A stretch of 27,246 nt of DNA, from IMG/VR virus record IMGVR_UViG_3300009149_009958, positions 1-27,246 of that record; one strand, 5' to 3'. Shown here piece by piece: positions 8,831-14,018 of this stretch. The stretch is from a virus. Below the pieces are notes generated by a model, which was not told the origin of the DNA, did no database searches, and was given only the letters and a program-made list of their open reading frames with translations. Both the position numbers and the translations under genes were made by a program. Position 1 is the stretch's first letter. Every line of letters begins with the position of its first letter.

Positions 8831-8987
8831 GGGCAGGGAGACGCCGGTCGATGTTTTGGGAGCTCATTTGAGCCAACCCGTGTGCACAACATGGTGCCCC
8901 TGCCCTCCTGGCCAAACCCGTATGTGGTATGATGGGATCTTCCATAGGAAGCGAGCCCGTATCTAACAGCTAAGTTGGGAGCCAGGA
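8831..8987 (+). ncRNA. Candidate guide (bridge/seek) RNA of the IS110 element
   Basis: Immediately downstream of the transposase the sequence folds by eye into two abutting domains. Domain 1 is closed by GGGCAGGG (8831-8838) with CCCTGCCC (8898-8905), contains ATGTT/AACAT (8851-8855, 8888-8892), and has an apical GCTC/GAGC hairpin. Domain 2 is closed by TCCTGGC (8906-8912) with GCCAGGA (8981-8987) and contains CTTCC-ATA-GGAAG (8939-8951). Two stem-closed domains with internal loops are what IS110-type guide RNAs show, and the 3' position is typical of the IS1111 branch. The pairing is seen in the sequence; the function is inference. Confidence 0.5.
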
Positions 8988-9238
8988 AAAGAGAGGCTGG
9001 GGTCTGCCCACCGATGTGAGACAAGAACAAGGAAATTTAGCTGGAACCATTGACCTACAGGAATATAGTATGTTGTACAGTAAATTGCCCAGGAAGTCTT
9101 GTACTTCACTTCGCTATAGAGCAGCCTACAGGTCAAAGGCACAATTCGTCAAAATGTGCAATGAGGACACACCCCGTCAATTCGTGCAGTTCCTAATAGT
9201 CAAGTCCTGGGGCGAGAAACAGTCCTTCCTAAAGCATC

Positions 9239-9270
9239 GGGGGCTCCCCGCCGGCGTGACGGGGAACCCC
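9239..9270 (-). terminator. GC-rich hairpin after the last phage gene
   Basis: GGGG (9239-9242) and CCCCG (9246-9250) pair with CGGGG (9260-9264) and CCCC (9267-9270), giving a nine-pair stem with a small internal loop. It lies 23 bases past the stop of the leftmost phage gene, but there is no U-rich run after it on the minus strand, so it is a weak terminator candidate. The rest of 9016-9292 holds no gene I can support. Confidence 0.3.
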
Positions 9271-9292
9271 TACGGGCCTGCCGGGGACCGGA

Positions 9293-10102
9293 CTACCTGG
9301 TCGCGGTAACCCGGAGCGTCTCCTCTTTCCAGATGCGGATGCCGAGGATGTTCTCAAGGCCGGCCCGGACGAGCTTGCCTACTTTGGCGACGTCAATCAT
9401 CTTGTACTCATCCGGGACCTGGCTGAAGTCTTCTATTGCCCACTTTGGAACCATCATCTTCCCCACGGTTCCCATCTCGGCCCGGATGTGGTCGGGTACC
9501 GGCTCTACCTTAACCATTTCTACCGGCTCAGTGAGCTCACCCCGGAGCTCCATTTCCGCTGCGGCCGCCTCCATCCGGAGCCGGTTGATTCGCTCGGCCT
9601 CCAGGCGCTTCCGGTCCTGCTCTGCCCGGTAGGCCAGTATCTTCTCCCTGGTGACCTTGTTGGCCAGGGCAAGCGGCTCCGTAAGGGTCTTAAAAGCTGT
9701 CCGGACAGCCGTCAAGTGGCTATTGATGGGGCCAGCCCACTTCTTCTGCTCAACCTCGATGGCCTTCATCACGCCGGTGATGATACCCAGGTCGTTGGTG
9801 GCGCCCTTTACATCCTCACCGCTGGCGATGGTAAGCGCCCGGGCATACTGTGCCAGCCTCACCGCCTGGTCATATAAGGCGATGACCGCCTGGTCCCCCT
9901 GGGGCCTGATTTGGATTACGGCCGTGGCCTCGGGCAGCGGCTCCTCGGGTGAGGGGTCGTCGCCCTCATAGATACAGGCCAGCTCATAGGCCCCGCATAG
10001 CTCGGGCCCCAGCTGGGCCAGGCTGTATTCACAGGCCGATGAGCCTTCTCCATTGCCCGTGTCCTTCATGTGCTCGCAATACCGGCACAATTTCTGCTTC
10101 AT
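9293..10102 (-). CDS. Phage protein, nuclease-inhibitor/DUF1351-like
   Basis: A 269-residue cytoplasmic protein. The N-terminus has a Cys cluster (CRYCEHM, then CEYSLAQLGPELCGAYELAC) that could bind zinc or an iron-sulfur cluster. Residues about 90-200 form a long charged helix (KVTREKILAYRAEQDRKRLEAERINRLRMEAAAAEMELRG in pieces), and the C-terminus carries a VPKWAIEDFSQVPDEYKMID stretch followed by a basic helix and IRIWKEETLRV. This helix plus WxxxDxxxVPxEY arrangement is common in phage early-region proteins annotated as DUF1351-like or host-nuclease inhibitors. It is the last gene of the minus-strand operon. The ATG at 10102 follows AGGAGAAAGAG. The family call is moderate and the role unproven. 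Confidence 0.6.
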   Translation of the reverse strand: MKQKLCRYCEHMKDTGNGEGSSACEYSLAQLGPELCGAYELACIYEGDDPSPEEPLPEATAVIQIRPQGDQAVIALYDQAVRLAQYARALTIASGEDVKGATNDLGIITGVMKAIEVEQKKWAGPINSHLTAVRTAFKTLTEPLALANKVTREKILAYRAEQDRKRLEAERINRLRMEAAAAEMELRGELTEPVEMVKVEPVPDHIRAEMGTVGKMMVPKWAIEDFSQVPDEYKMIDVAKVGKLVRAGLENILGIRIWKEETLRVTATR

Positions 10103-10118
10103 TTCTCTTTCTCCTTTC

Positions 10119-10280
10119 TTATTTGAGTATCAGCTCGCTTGTGTTGCTCATTTTTAAGAAGCGCCCCATCGACCTCTTCAGGCGTTCCCATTGTTTTTCC
10201 GTGATAACGATTTCTCGGCCATCGTTATCGAAGATATGCAGGACTGGGTCATTCTCTCCTGGCCTTTTGATTAGCTTCAT
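10119..10280 (-). CDS. Small hypothetical phage protein (53 aa)
   Basis: Encodes MKLIKRPGENDPVLHIFDND, then a strand REIVITEKQWERLKRSMG and a short tail ending LILK. The length and the beta-beta-helix look suggest a small DNA- or protein-binding fold, but I recognise no family. A GGAGAAAGGGAA ribosome-binding region precedes the ATG at 10280. It lies in a regular series of short minus-strand genes, 16 bases before the next gene and 15 bases after the previous one, which is the main support for it being real. Confidence 0.65.
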   Translation of the reverse strand: MKLIKRPGENDPVLHIFDNDGREIVITEKQWERLKRSMGRFLKMSNTSELILK

Positions 10281-10295
10281 TTCCCTTTCTCCTTT

Positions 10296-10472
10296 CTAAA
10301 GTAACGGCTGCTGCTCAGGGGGCGCTGCCTTGTGGCGCTTCCTAGTCGGCGCCTTCCACAGGTCCGGCCGGTCCATAAACATCGCCGCCTGAAGCCGGCG
10401 GGCATCGAAGGGCTTTCTCTTTGCCTCTTCGAAGTAAAGCGTTCCCGTTTTATCAAACTTACCTTCCAGCAT
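10296..10472 (-). CDS. Small basic hypothetical phage protein (58 aa)
   Basis: Encodes MLEGKFDKTGTLYFEEAKRK, then PFDARRLQAAMFMDRPDLWK and a basic proline-rich tail. No family is recognised. The ATG at 10472 follows GGGGAGGCAAG, so the ribosome-binding site is strong, and it abuts a 10-bp GC hairpin at 10484-10507. A longer overlapping minus-strand frame in another register is rich in Arg and lacks this ribosome-binding site, so I prefer this one. Confidence 0.6.
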   Translation of the reverse strand: MLEGKFDKTGTLYFEEAKRKPFDARRLQAAMFMDRPDLWKAPTRKRHKAAPPEQQPLL

Positions 10473-10483
10473 CTTGCCTCCCC

Positions 10484-10507
10484 GGGGGGGCCGTCGCCGG
10501 CCCCCCC
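10484..10507 (-). promoter_or_regulatory. 10-bp all-GC hairpin with GNRA loop next to a ribosome-binding site
   Basis: On the minus strand, GGGGGGGCCG, loop GCGA, then CGGCCCCCCC: ten G-C pairs capped by a GNRA tetraloop. It lies between the stop of the 144-residue gene (10519) and the GGGGAGG ribosome-binding site of the 58-residue gene. No U-run follows, so control of translation or RNA processing fits better than termination. Confidence 0.5.
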
Positions 10508-10518
10508 TAACCCTTCGA

Positions 10519-10953
10519 CTATCTCGCCCACTTGCCGCAGGCCTGGCACTTCCATGCCTCTCTGACCTCCCCGGTCTTCTTATCCTGCCAGTGGATTAGC
10601 TCCATGTCCCCGGTGCTGCCGCAGCTCTTGCAGACGGGCTGGTCCTCACCAAAGATGCCGGCGGGGTCATCTTGAGGCGGCGCCCAGGGAGCCGCTGGCT
10701 GCGGCCTGCCGGCAGTTCTGGGGTCTGGGGTTTCCCCAGTGCTCCTGTGGTTCCTGGCGTTGGCCATGTCGAGCTGCGCCTGGTTCATGTAGTGCGGGTC
10801 TCCGGAGAGCTGCTGCTCCACCGTGGCGATGTCGGCAAATACCTCGTTCAGGGTATTTGCGAAGATGTTTATTCTCACCTCCTTCGATGTGCCGTTGCGT
10901 GCGAGGTATTTCACCTCGGCGTGGTATCGGGTTTCCGGTTGTTCTCCTGCCAT
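10519..10953 (-). CDS. Zinc-ribbon phage protein (144 aa)
   Basis: The protein has a beta-rich N-terminus (YHAEVKYLARNGTSKEVRIN), a helix around TLNEVFADIATVEQQLS, a Pro/Ala-rich linker and a C-terminal zinc ribbon with CKSCGST near residue 110 and CQACGKW near residue 138. The ribbon suggests nucleic-acid or protein contact. The ATG at 10953 has AGGAGAAAGGAA just upstream and lies inside the 3' end of the ArdC-like gene, overlapping it by 43 bases in another frame, so translation is probably coupled. A frame open to 11103 merely runs through the ArdC gene, so the shorter form is chosen. The family is not recognised. Confidence 0.68.
   Translation of the reverse strand: MAGEQPETRYHAEVKYLARNGTSKEVRINIFANTLNEVFADIATVEQQLSGDPHYMNQAQLDMANARNHRSTGETPDPRTAGRPQPAAPWAPPQDDPAGIFGEDQPVCKSCGSTGDMELIHWQDKKTGEVREAWKCQACGKWAR
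10718..10746 (+). repeat. Dispersed palindromic repeat, copy 1
   Basis: GGGGTCTGGGGTTTCCCCAG-type element with a hairpin CTGGGG-TTT-CCCCAG at 10725-10739. It lies inside the zinc-ribbon gene, where it encodes part of the Pro-rich linker (GETPDPR). Other copies are at 24164, 24829 and, in reverse, 26224. Confidence 0.6.
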
Positions 10954-11753
10954 TTTCCTTTCTCCTCTCTCTTGTCTATTTTCCTGATGATGGCCTCTGC
11001 CGTCTTCAATACTCTGCTGCCAGCCCGGCCCAGGTCTTCCTTTCCTGCCCACTTGCCAATGTAATACCTGGCCCGGTCGTTCTGTATCTCCAGGTGGCGG
11101 CATACCAGATAAGCTACAGCCTCAGCTTCGAGCTCCTTTACCGGTTTGGCCATGTCTTTATGGCCGTTCTGGTGTCCCAGCTCACAGTGGGCCAGCTCGT
11201 GAAAGTATGTCGACAGCATGGACGCCTTGTTGTCTTTCCGGGTGACGGTTATAGTCCGGCCGTCTGTATGGCCGTTTGACTGGCTGGCTGCCTCGTCAAT
11301 AACCATTGGATAGCCAAACAGCGCTGCCAGTGTGTCAAGGTCGACCTGGGCGCCGCCATGCACCATTTCCGAATGTCCCAGGTCTACCGGCTCGCCTTCC
11401 GTCTGGCTGACGTCGAACACGTGGACCGGTATGAAATGCCTGACTGTCCCGGTGGCGTCGCCGTCCTCCAGCTCCCCGGTCTCCTTGTCTTTCCTGGCCT
11501 TGCTGTATATCGGGGCGAAGATGGCAATTCCGTGTTCGCCTTTCCTCACGCACCGGTGATTTTTCAGCCACTGGTGGTAGCCGGCACAAAGCGTGGCGTC
11601 TTGCTTCTGGAACAGGATTAGCAGCGTGTTGGTAAATGAGTAGTCGTGGAAGCCTTTCCCCCAGCCTTTAACAAACTGCTCCAGCTTGTCGGGGTCGGTG
11701 ACAATGGAATTTGCCAGTTCCTCATAGTGCTTAAGTAATTCCTGCGTTTTCAT
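10911..11753 (-). CDS. ArdC-like antirestriction/metallopeptidase protein
   Basis: A 280-residue protein with an N-terminal ArdC-type single-strand-DNA-binding domain (KGWGKGFHDYSFTNTLLILFQ, AGYHQWLKNHRCVRKGEHGIAIFAP) and a C-terminal zinc metallopeptidase domain with HELAHCELGH near residue 190 and EAEAVAYLV downstream, supplying the third ligand. ArdC of plasmid pSA protects incoming DNA from host restriction; relatives are common on plasmids and phages. The ATG at 11753 follows AAGGAGGATAAAAGGGAA, and the extra residues upstream in the longer frame are not needed. It is in the middle of the small-gene operon, consistent with early expression. Its presence beside a type III restriction system is notable, but action against that system is inference. 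Confidence 0.85.
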   Translation of the reverse strand: MKTQELLKHYEELANSIVTDPDKLEQFVKGWGKGFHDYSFTNTLLILFQKQDATLCAGYHQWLKNHRCVRKGEHGIAIFAPIYSKARKDKETGELEDGDATGTVRHFIPVHVFDVSQTEGEPVDLGHSEMVHGGAQVDLDTLAALFGYPMVIDEAASQSNGHTDGRTITVTRKDNKASMLSTYFHELAHCELGHQNGHKDMAKPVKELEAEAVAYLVCRHLEIQNDRARYYIGKWAGKEDLGRAGSRVLKTAEAIIRKIDKREEKGKWQENNRKPDTTPR

Positions 11754-11760
11754 TTCCCTT

Positions 11761-11937
11761 TTATCCTCCTTTCTTCGGTCCTCTGATTTCGTCGGCCAGG
11801 CGTAGATGGGTAATGCGTCCGTAGAGATTTCGCAGCAAGGCATAAGCGTGAAGGTCGTATTTTATAAGTTCTACGTAGGCGAGCCTCTCCTCGAGGACGG
11901 CCAGCTCCTCATCCGTGAAGGTCAGCCTGTGTGTCAT
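11761..11937 (-). CDS. Small helical hypothetical phage protein (58 aa)
   Basis: Encodes MTHRLTFTDEELAVLEERLA, then YVELIKYDLHAYALLRNLYG and a basic end. It is almost entirely helical with heptad-like Leu spacing. No family is recognised. The ATG at 11937 follows GGGGGAAAGGAAA. Its stop codon lies in the ribosome-binding region of the ArdC-like gene (GGAGGATAA), so the genes are tightly packed. Confidence 0.65.
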   Translation of the reverse strand: MTHRLTFTDEELAVLEERLAYVELIKYDLHAYALLRNLYGRITHLRLADEIRGPKKGG

Positions 11938-11996
11938 TTTCCTTTCCCCCTTCTGCCGGGCCTCTCACCCCGGCAAGTCCTCGCTGTCTGGCCTGT

Positions 11997-12185
11997 CTAG
12001 GGCTGGGCCGACCAGTCGAGCTTTCTCATCGCTCTTATGGCTGTCTTGATCTCTTGCTGAGCATACCCTTGTCCCCGCCAGGACCAGTAGGTGTGTATGA
12101 TGAGCCGGAGCGCTCTGCGGGCCGTCAGCCACTCGCTGAGTGTCAGCCGTGCCCTGGCTCTCTCGTCCAGGCTAAGTGCTCTCAT
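11997..12185 (-). CDS. Small basic helical phage protein (62 aa)
   Basis: Begins MRALSLDERARARLTLSEWL and continues TARRALRLIIHTYWSWRGQG with a C-terminal helix rich in Lys and Arg. No family is recognised; a small DNA-binding or regulatory protein is possible. The start chosen, ATG at 12185, has GGGGGTAAAG upstream and overlaps the TGA of the gene before it (ATGA). The longer frame reaching 12266 only duplicates sequence of that upstream gene. Confidence 0.62.
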   Translation of the reverse strand: MRALSLDERARARLTLSEWLTARRALRLIIHTYWSWRGQGYAQQEIKTAIRAMRKLDWSAQP

Positions 12186-12358
12186 TTCTTTACCCCCTTT
12201 TCTAGTAAGAATTTCTCTCTTTCCACCAGTGCCGGATGGGGAAGCCCCAGCCGGTGGCGCCAGCACTTAAGGCAGTATTCCTTGCCTCTTATGATGCCTG
12301 AGAGCCCCCACAGGACCTTTCCGCAGTCCTGGCATTTGGGCCGCTTCGCTTTCTTCAC
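12182..12358 (-). CDS. Small zinc-ribbon protein (58 aa)
   Basis: Encodes a protein with CQDCGK near residue 9 and CLKCWRH near residue 29, a two-CxxC zinc ribbon of the type found in many small phage proteins. The GTG start at 12358 is preceded by AAAGGAGGTAACCAG, a near-perfect ribosome-binding site. Both ends overlap neighbours by four bases (GTGA at the start, ATGA at the end), so it is the middle of a chain of translationally coupled genes. Confidence 0.68.
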   Translation of the reverse strand: MKKAKRPKCQDCGKVLWGLSGIIRGKEYCLKCWRHRLGLPHPALVEREKFLLEKGVKK

Positions 12359-12516
12359 CTGGTTACCTCCTTTGCCTTTATTTTCTGGAGCTGCCGCTCC
12401 CGGCGCCTGGCCTGTCTCAGTTCTTCAACCCGCTCACACTTCAGGCAGCGCCGCCCGTAGCGCCTCGGGCAGCGCCGATAGCCACATTCCTGAGCCCTGT
12501 CCCTCAAGCTTTTCAT
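12355..12516 (-). CDS. Small Cys/Arg-rich protein (53 aa)
   Basis: Begins MKSLRDRAQECGYRRCPRRY, then GRRCLKCERVEELRQARRRE. Four cysteines in CxxxxC and CxxC spacing suggest a small zinc-binding knuckle followed by a basic helix. The first gene of the accessory operon. The start at ATG 12516 is chosen because GAGAAGGGAGGGTT precedes it; the longer frame adds only a low-complexity Lys/Glu/Arg leader. Its TGA overlaps the next GTG (GTGA). Confidence 0.58.
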   Translation of the reverse strand: MKSLRDRAQECGYRRCPRRYGRRCLKCERVEELRQARRRERQLQKIKAKEVTR

Positions 12517-12571
12517 AGTTTCAACCCTCCCTTCTCTCTCCTTTCCTTTTCCCTCTTTATTCAATCTGACA

Positions 12572-12654
12572 ATCGGGCTTATAAAGCGGCTGGTAACCTG
12601 TAAGGGCGAAACGAAGAGAAGCAGACGAAGTCTTTACCTGCCGCTGAGCCCGAT
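12572..12654 (-). promoter_or_regulatory. Long inverted-repeat leader of the accessory operon
   Basis: ATCGGGCT, AGCGGC and GGTAA (12572-12579, 12585-12590, 12592-12596) pair with TTACC, GCCGCT and AGCCCGAT (12634-12638, 12640-12645, 12647-12654). That gives nineteen pairs with one small bulge and one mismatch, enclosing a 37-nt loop. It lies between a terminator and the first gene of the operon, so it is likely in the 5' leader or marks a regulatory site. Confidence 0.5.
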
Positions 12655-12766
12655 AGAATCAGATGGAAGAGGGAAAAGAATCAAGAGTGCAGCTCAACCG
12701 GAGGGCGAGTCGGCGATACCGAATACGGCGTAATGCCATCCCCTCCTAATAGAAAACAAATAAAAA

Positions 12767-12798
12767 GAGCCAGCGAGCCCGACAACAGATGGGGCTCG
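12767..12798 (-). terminator. Rho-independent terminator
   Basis: On the minus strand, CGAGCCC (12798-12792) pairs with GGGCTCG (12780-12774). Alternatively GAGCC (12797-12793) pairs with GGCTC (12771-12767), which is followed at once by TTTTTATTTGTTTTC. The hairpin plus U-run is a good intrinsic terminator for transcripts coming leftwards from the structural genes and hairpin array. Confidence 0.6.
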
Positions 12799-12804
12799 AC
12801 AGGT

Positions 12805-12840
12805 GGGGTGGTGTCTGGGGTGGTGTCTGGGGTGGTGTCC
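12805..12840. repeat. Three tandem copies of a 12-bp unit
   Basis: GGGGTGGTGTCT is present three times in a row (12805-12816, 12817-12828, 12829-12840), the last with one changed base. It is adjacent to the terminator and in the gene-free block. On the plus strand it is G-rich with potential to form a quadruplex. Confidence 0.75.
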
Positions 12841-13002
12841 AGTGGCGATGATGAACCGTCCGGCCACTGCTCTGGCACTTCGTGATTGCGTCCCAGGGCT
12901 GCGGAACGCGGGCGCGGCGAATGCCCGCCCGACCCGCAAAGCCCGGGTAAGCTGGGGCAGCACCAGCAGGCGATAAGGCGGAGGGGTGGATGTGCCCAGG
13001 CC

Positions 13003-13350
13003 TACCACTCCCCATAGCTTTCTGGGGTAGGGTGGAAAGGCGACTGGTTACAGTCGATGGGGGGGTATACCACTGCCATAACCTTTAAGGGGGTGGAGGC
13101 CGACTGGTTACAGTCGGACGGGGTGGGGGTATACCACTGCCATAGCTTTCAAGGAGGTGGGGAATGGACTGCGTAGCAGTCCAGGGGGTGGGGTATGCCT
13201 CCCCTGGCCTCCCGTGTGGGGTGGAAAGGCGACTGGAACAGTCGACGGGGGGTGGGGTATACCACCTACTCTCACCTTCAAGGGGGTGGGCGACTGCTCA
13301 GCAGTCGCTGGGGTGGGGTGTGTTCCTCTCGACGGCGACGGCTTCGTCGT
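13003..13350. repeat. Periodic array of six hairpins with G-rich spacers
   Basis: Six hairpins at 13041-13056, 13100-13117, 13165-13183, 13230-13244, 13290-13308 and 13336-13349. The first five are spaced 60-66 bases centre to centre; the sixth is about 43 bases on and less similar. The flanks repeat too: CATAGCTTTC and AAGGGGGTGG before the stem, GGGGTGGGGTATACCAC after it. The stems differ in sequence but keep pairing. The block 12565-13297 contains no gene I can support. Confidence 0.75.
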
Positions 13351-13546
13351 GGTTGCACCTGCCAGCGGTGATGCCTTTGACGGGCATGGGGGGCTGGGTG
13401 GGGGGTGGGGTTCTGCTTACTCTTTCGGCTTCCGTGGCCTTTTCCTCTGCTTGTTTTGTTCTTTTATTCCATGGCTTTACGGCTAGCTTTTGCCCTGTTG
13501 TTTTGACCCCCCAGACGGAAATGGGACTCCTAAAAACATCCCCCAT
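13298..13546 (-). CDS. Small hypothetical phage protein (82 aa)
   Basis: Begins MGDVFRSPISVWGVKTTGQK, continues with a Lys/Glu-rich helix (KPWNKRTKQAEEKATEAERV), a proline-rich stretch and a tail ending HPSDC. No family is recognised. The ATG at 13546 follows GGGGGAAGGGAAAAC. The N-terminal half reads like a real protein; the C-terminal half is low complexity and its TGA falls exactly in the loop of the fifth hairpin of the repeat array (13298-13300). It could be a real last gene of the structural operon whose 3' end has merged with the array, or a chance frame. Confidence 0.4.
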   Translation of the reverse strand: MGDVFRSPISVWGVKTTGQKLAVKPWNKRTKQAEEKATEAERVSRTPPPTQPPMPVKGITAGRCNHDEAVAVERNTPHPSDC

Positions 13547-13587
13547 GTTTTCCCTTCCCCCGGGGGGTGTGTCGGCGGGAACGAAAA

Positions 13588-13782
13588 TCAGGCCGCCGGC
13601 TTGGGCTTCGAACAGGACGCCTCCTCGGGACGGCGAGAGCCGGCTGTCGCTGCCTTCTTCACCGCATCGGCGATGGCGAGCTGCTGGAGCACACTGAGGG
13701 CGGGCTGTATCTCGATATTCCCTGAGAAGGCAGCCTCCCTGGTGTCCGTGTTGAAAGTAAAGACAAAGATTATTTGGGGCAT
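13588..13782 (-). CDS. Small phage protein (64 aa)
   Basis: Begins MPQIIFVFTFNTDTREAAFS and continues as a beta strand pair (GNIEIQPALSVLQQL) followed by a helix and a Lys/Pro-rich tail. Small proteins of this look occur next to phage tail genes, but I know no function. The ATG at 13782 lies inside the 3' end of the previous gene, overlapping it by 13 bases, with GAGGAGAAG as ribosome-binding site within that gene. Confidence 0.65.
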   Translation of the reverse strand: MPQIIFVFTFNTDTREAAFSGNIEIQPALSVLQQLAIADAVKKAATAGSRRPEEASCSKPKPAA

Positions 13783-14018
13783 TTCTTCTTCTCCTCCTCA
13801 AACTTCTCACTCGTAAGCCTCTCGCCCTGGTGGTAATGCTCTACCAGTGCCGACAGCTGAAGCTTTTCGCCGCACTGCCAGCAGAATTGAGCCTCCCTGT
13901 CTACCAGGTGGCGGCAGGCCTCGCAGACATATTCCTCAGTAATTTCCTTCGCCTGCTTACCTGTTGCCGGCGAGAAACCAGCGTCTTTTATGTTCTCCAG
14001 CTTGATAATGTTGGCCAT
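13770..14018 (-). CDS. Zinc-ribbon phage protein (82 aa)
   Basis: After an N-terminal stretch (MANIIKLENIKDAGFSPATG) comes a zinc ribbon with CEACRH near residue 32 and CWQCGEKL near residue 48, then an acidic helical tail. The start codon overlaps the stop of the tail protein gene by one base (TAATG), and a GGAGG site precedes it, so it is translated from the structural transcript. Role unknown; zinc ribbons of this sort may help assembly or bind nucleic acid. Confidence 0.7.
   Translation of the reverse strand: MANIIKLENIKDAGFSPATGKQAKEITEEYVCEACRHLVDREAQFCWQCGEKLQLSALVEHYHQGERLTSEKFEEEKKKCPK

Larger units (their letters stand above)
7455..9015 (+). mobile_element. IS110-superfamily insertion sequence (ends approximate)
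   Basis: One insertion sequence made of the DEDD transposase gene, a structured 5' leader and a structured 3' non-coding segment. IS110-group elements lack clear terminal inverted repeats and usually leave no target duplication, so the ends cannot be fixed by eye. The limits given run from the leader inverted repeat to just past the folded 3' segment. Insertion lies between the DUF1828-like gene and the phage region; nothing shows a gene broken by it. Confidence 0.6.

Noticed and set aside
9016-9309. Plus-strand frame of about 97 residues after the insertion sequence
   Set aside because: No ribosome-binding site, no recognisable fold, and it runs into the convergent phage gene.
12572-12700. 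Sigma-70 promoter for the accessory operon
   Set aside because: TTGATT near 12690 has no acceptable -10 box at normal spacing; I could not support a promoter.
12694-13015. Overlapping minus-strand frames in the gene-free block (about 65-104 residues)
   Set aside because: Low complexity, driven by the repeats and G-rich runs; no ribosome-binding site; the terminator lies inside the frame.
12802-13350. CRISPR array
   Set aside because: The repeat units are hairpins in degenerate G-rich DNA of changing length, with no constant repeat and unique spacer pattern and no cas genes nearby.
13157-13697. Two plus-strand frames crossing the hairpin array
   Set aside because: Gly/Trp/Pro-rich translations of G-rich repeats with no family look; the periodic hairpins explain the sequence better.
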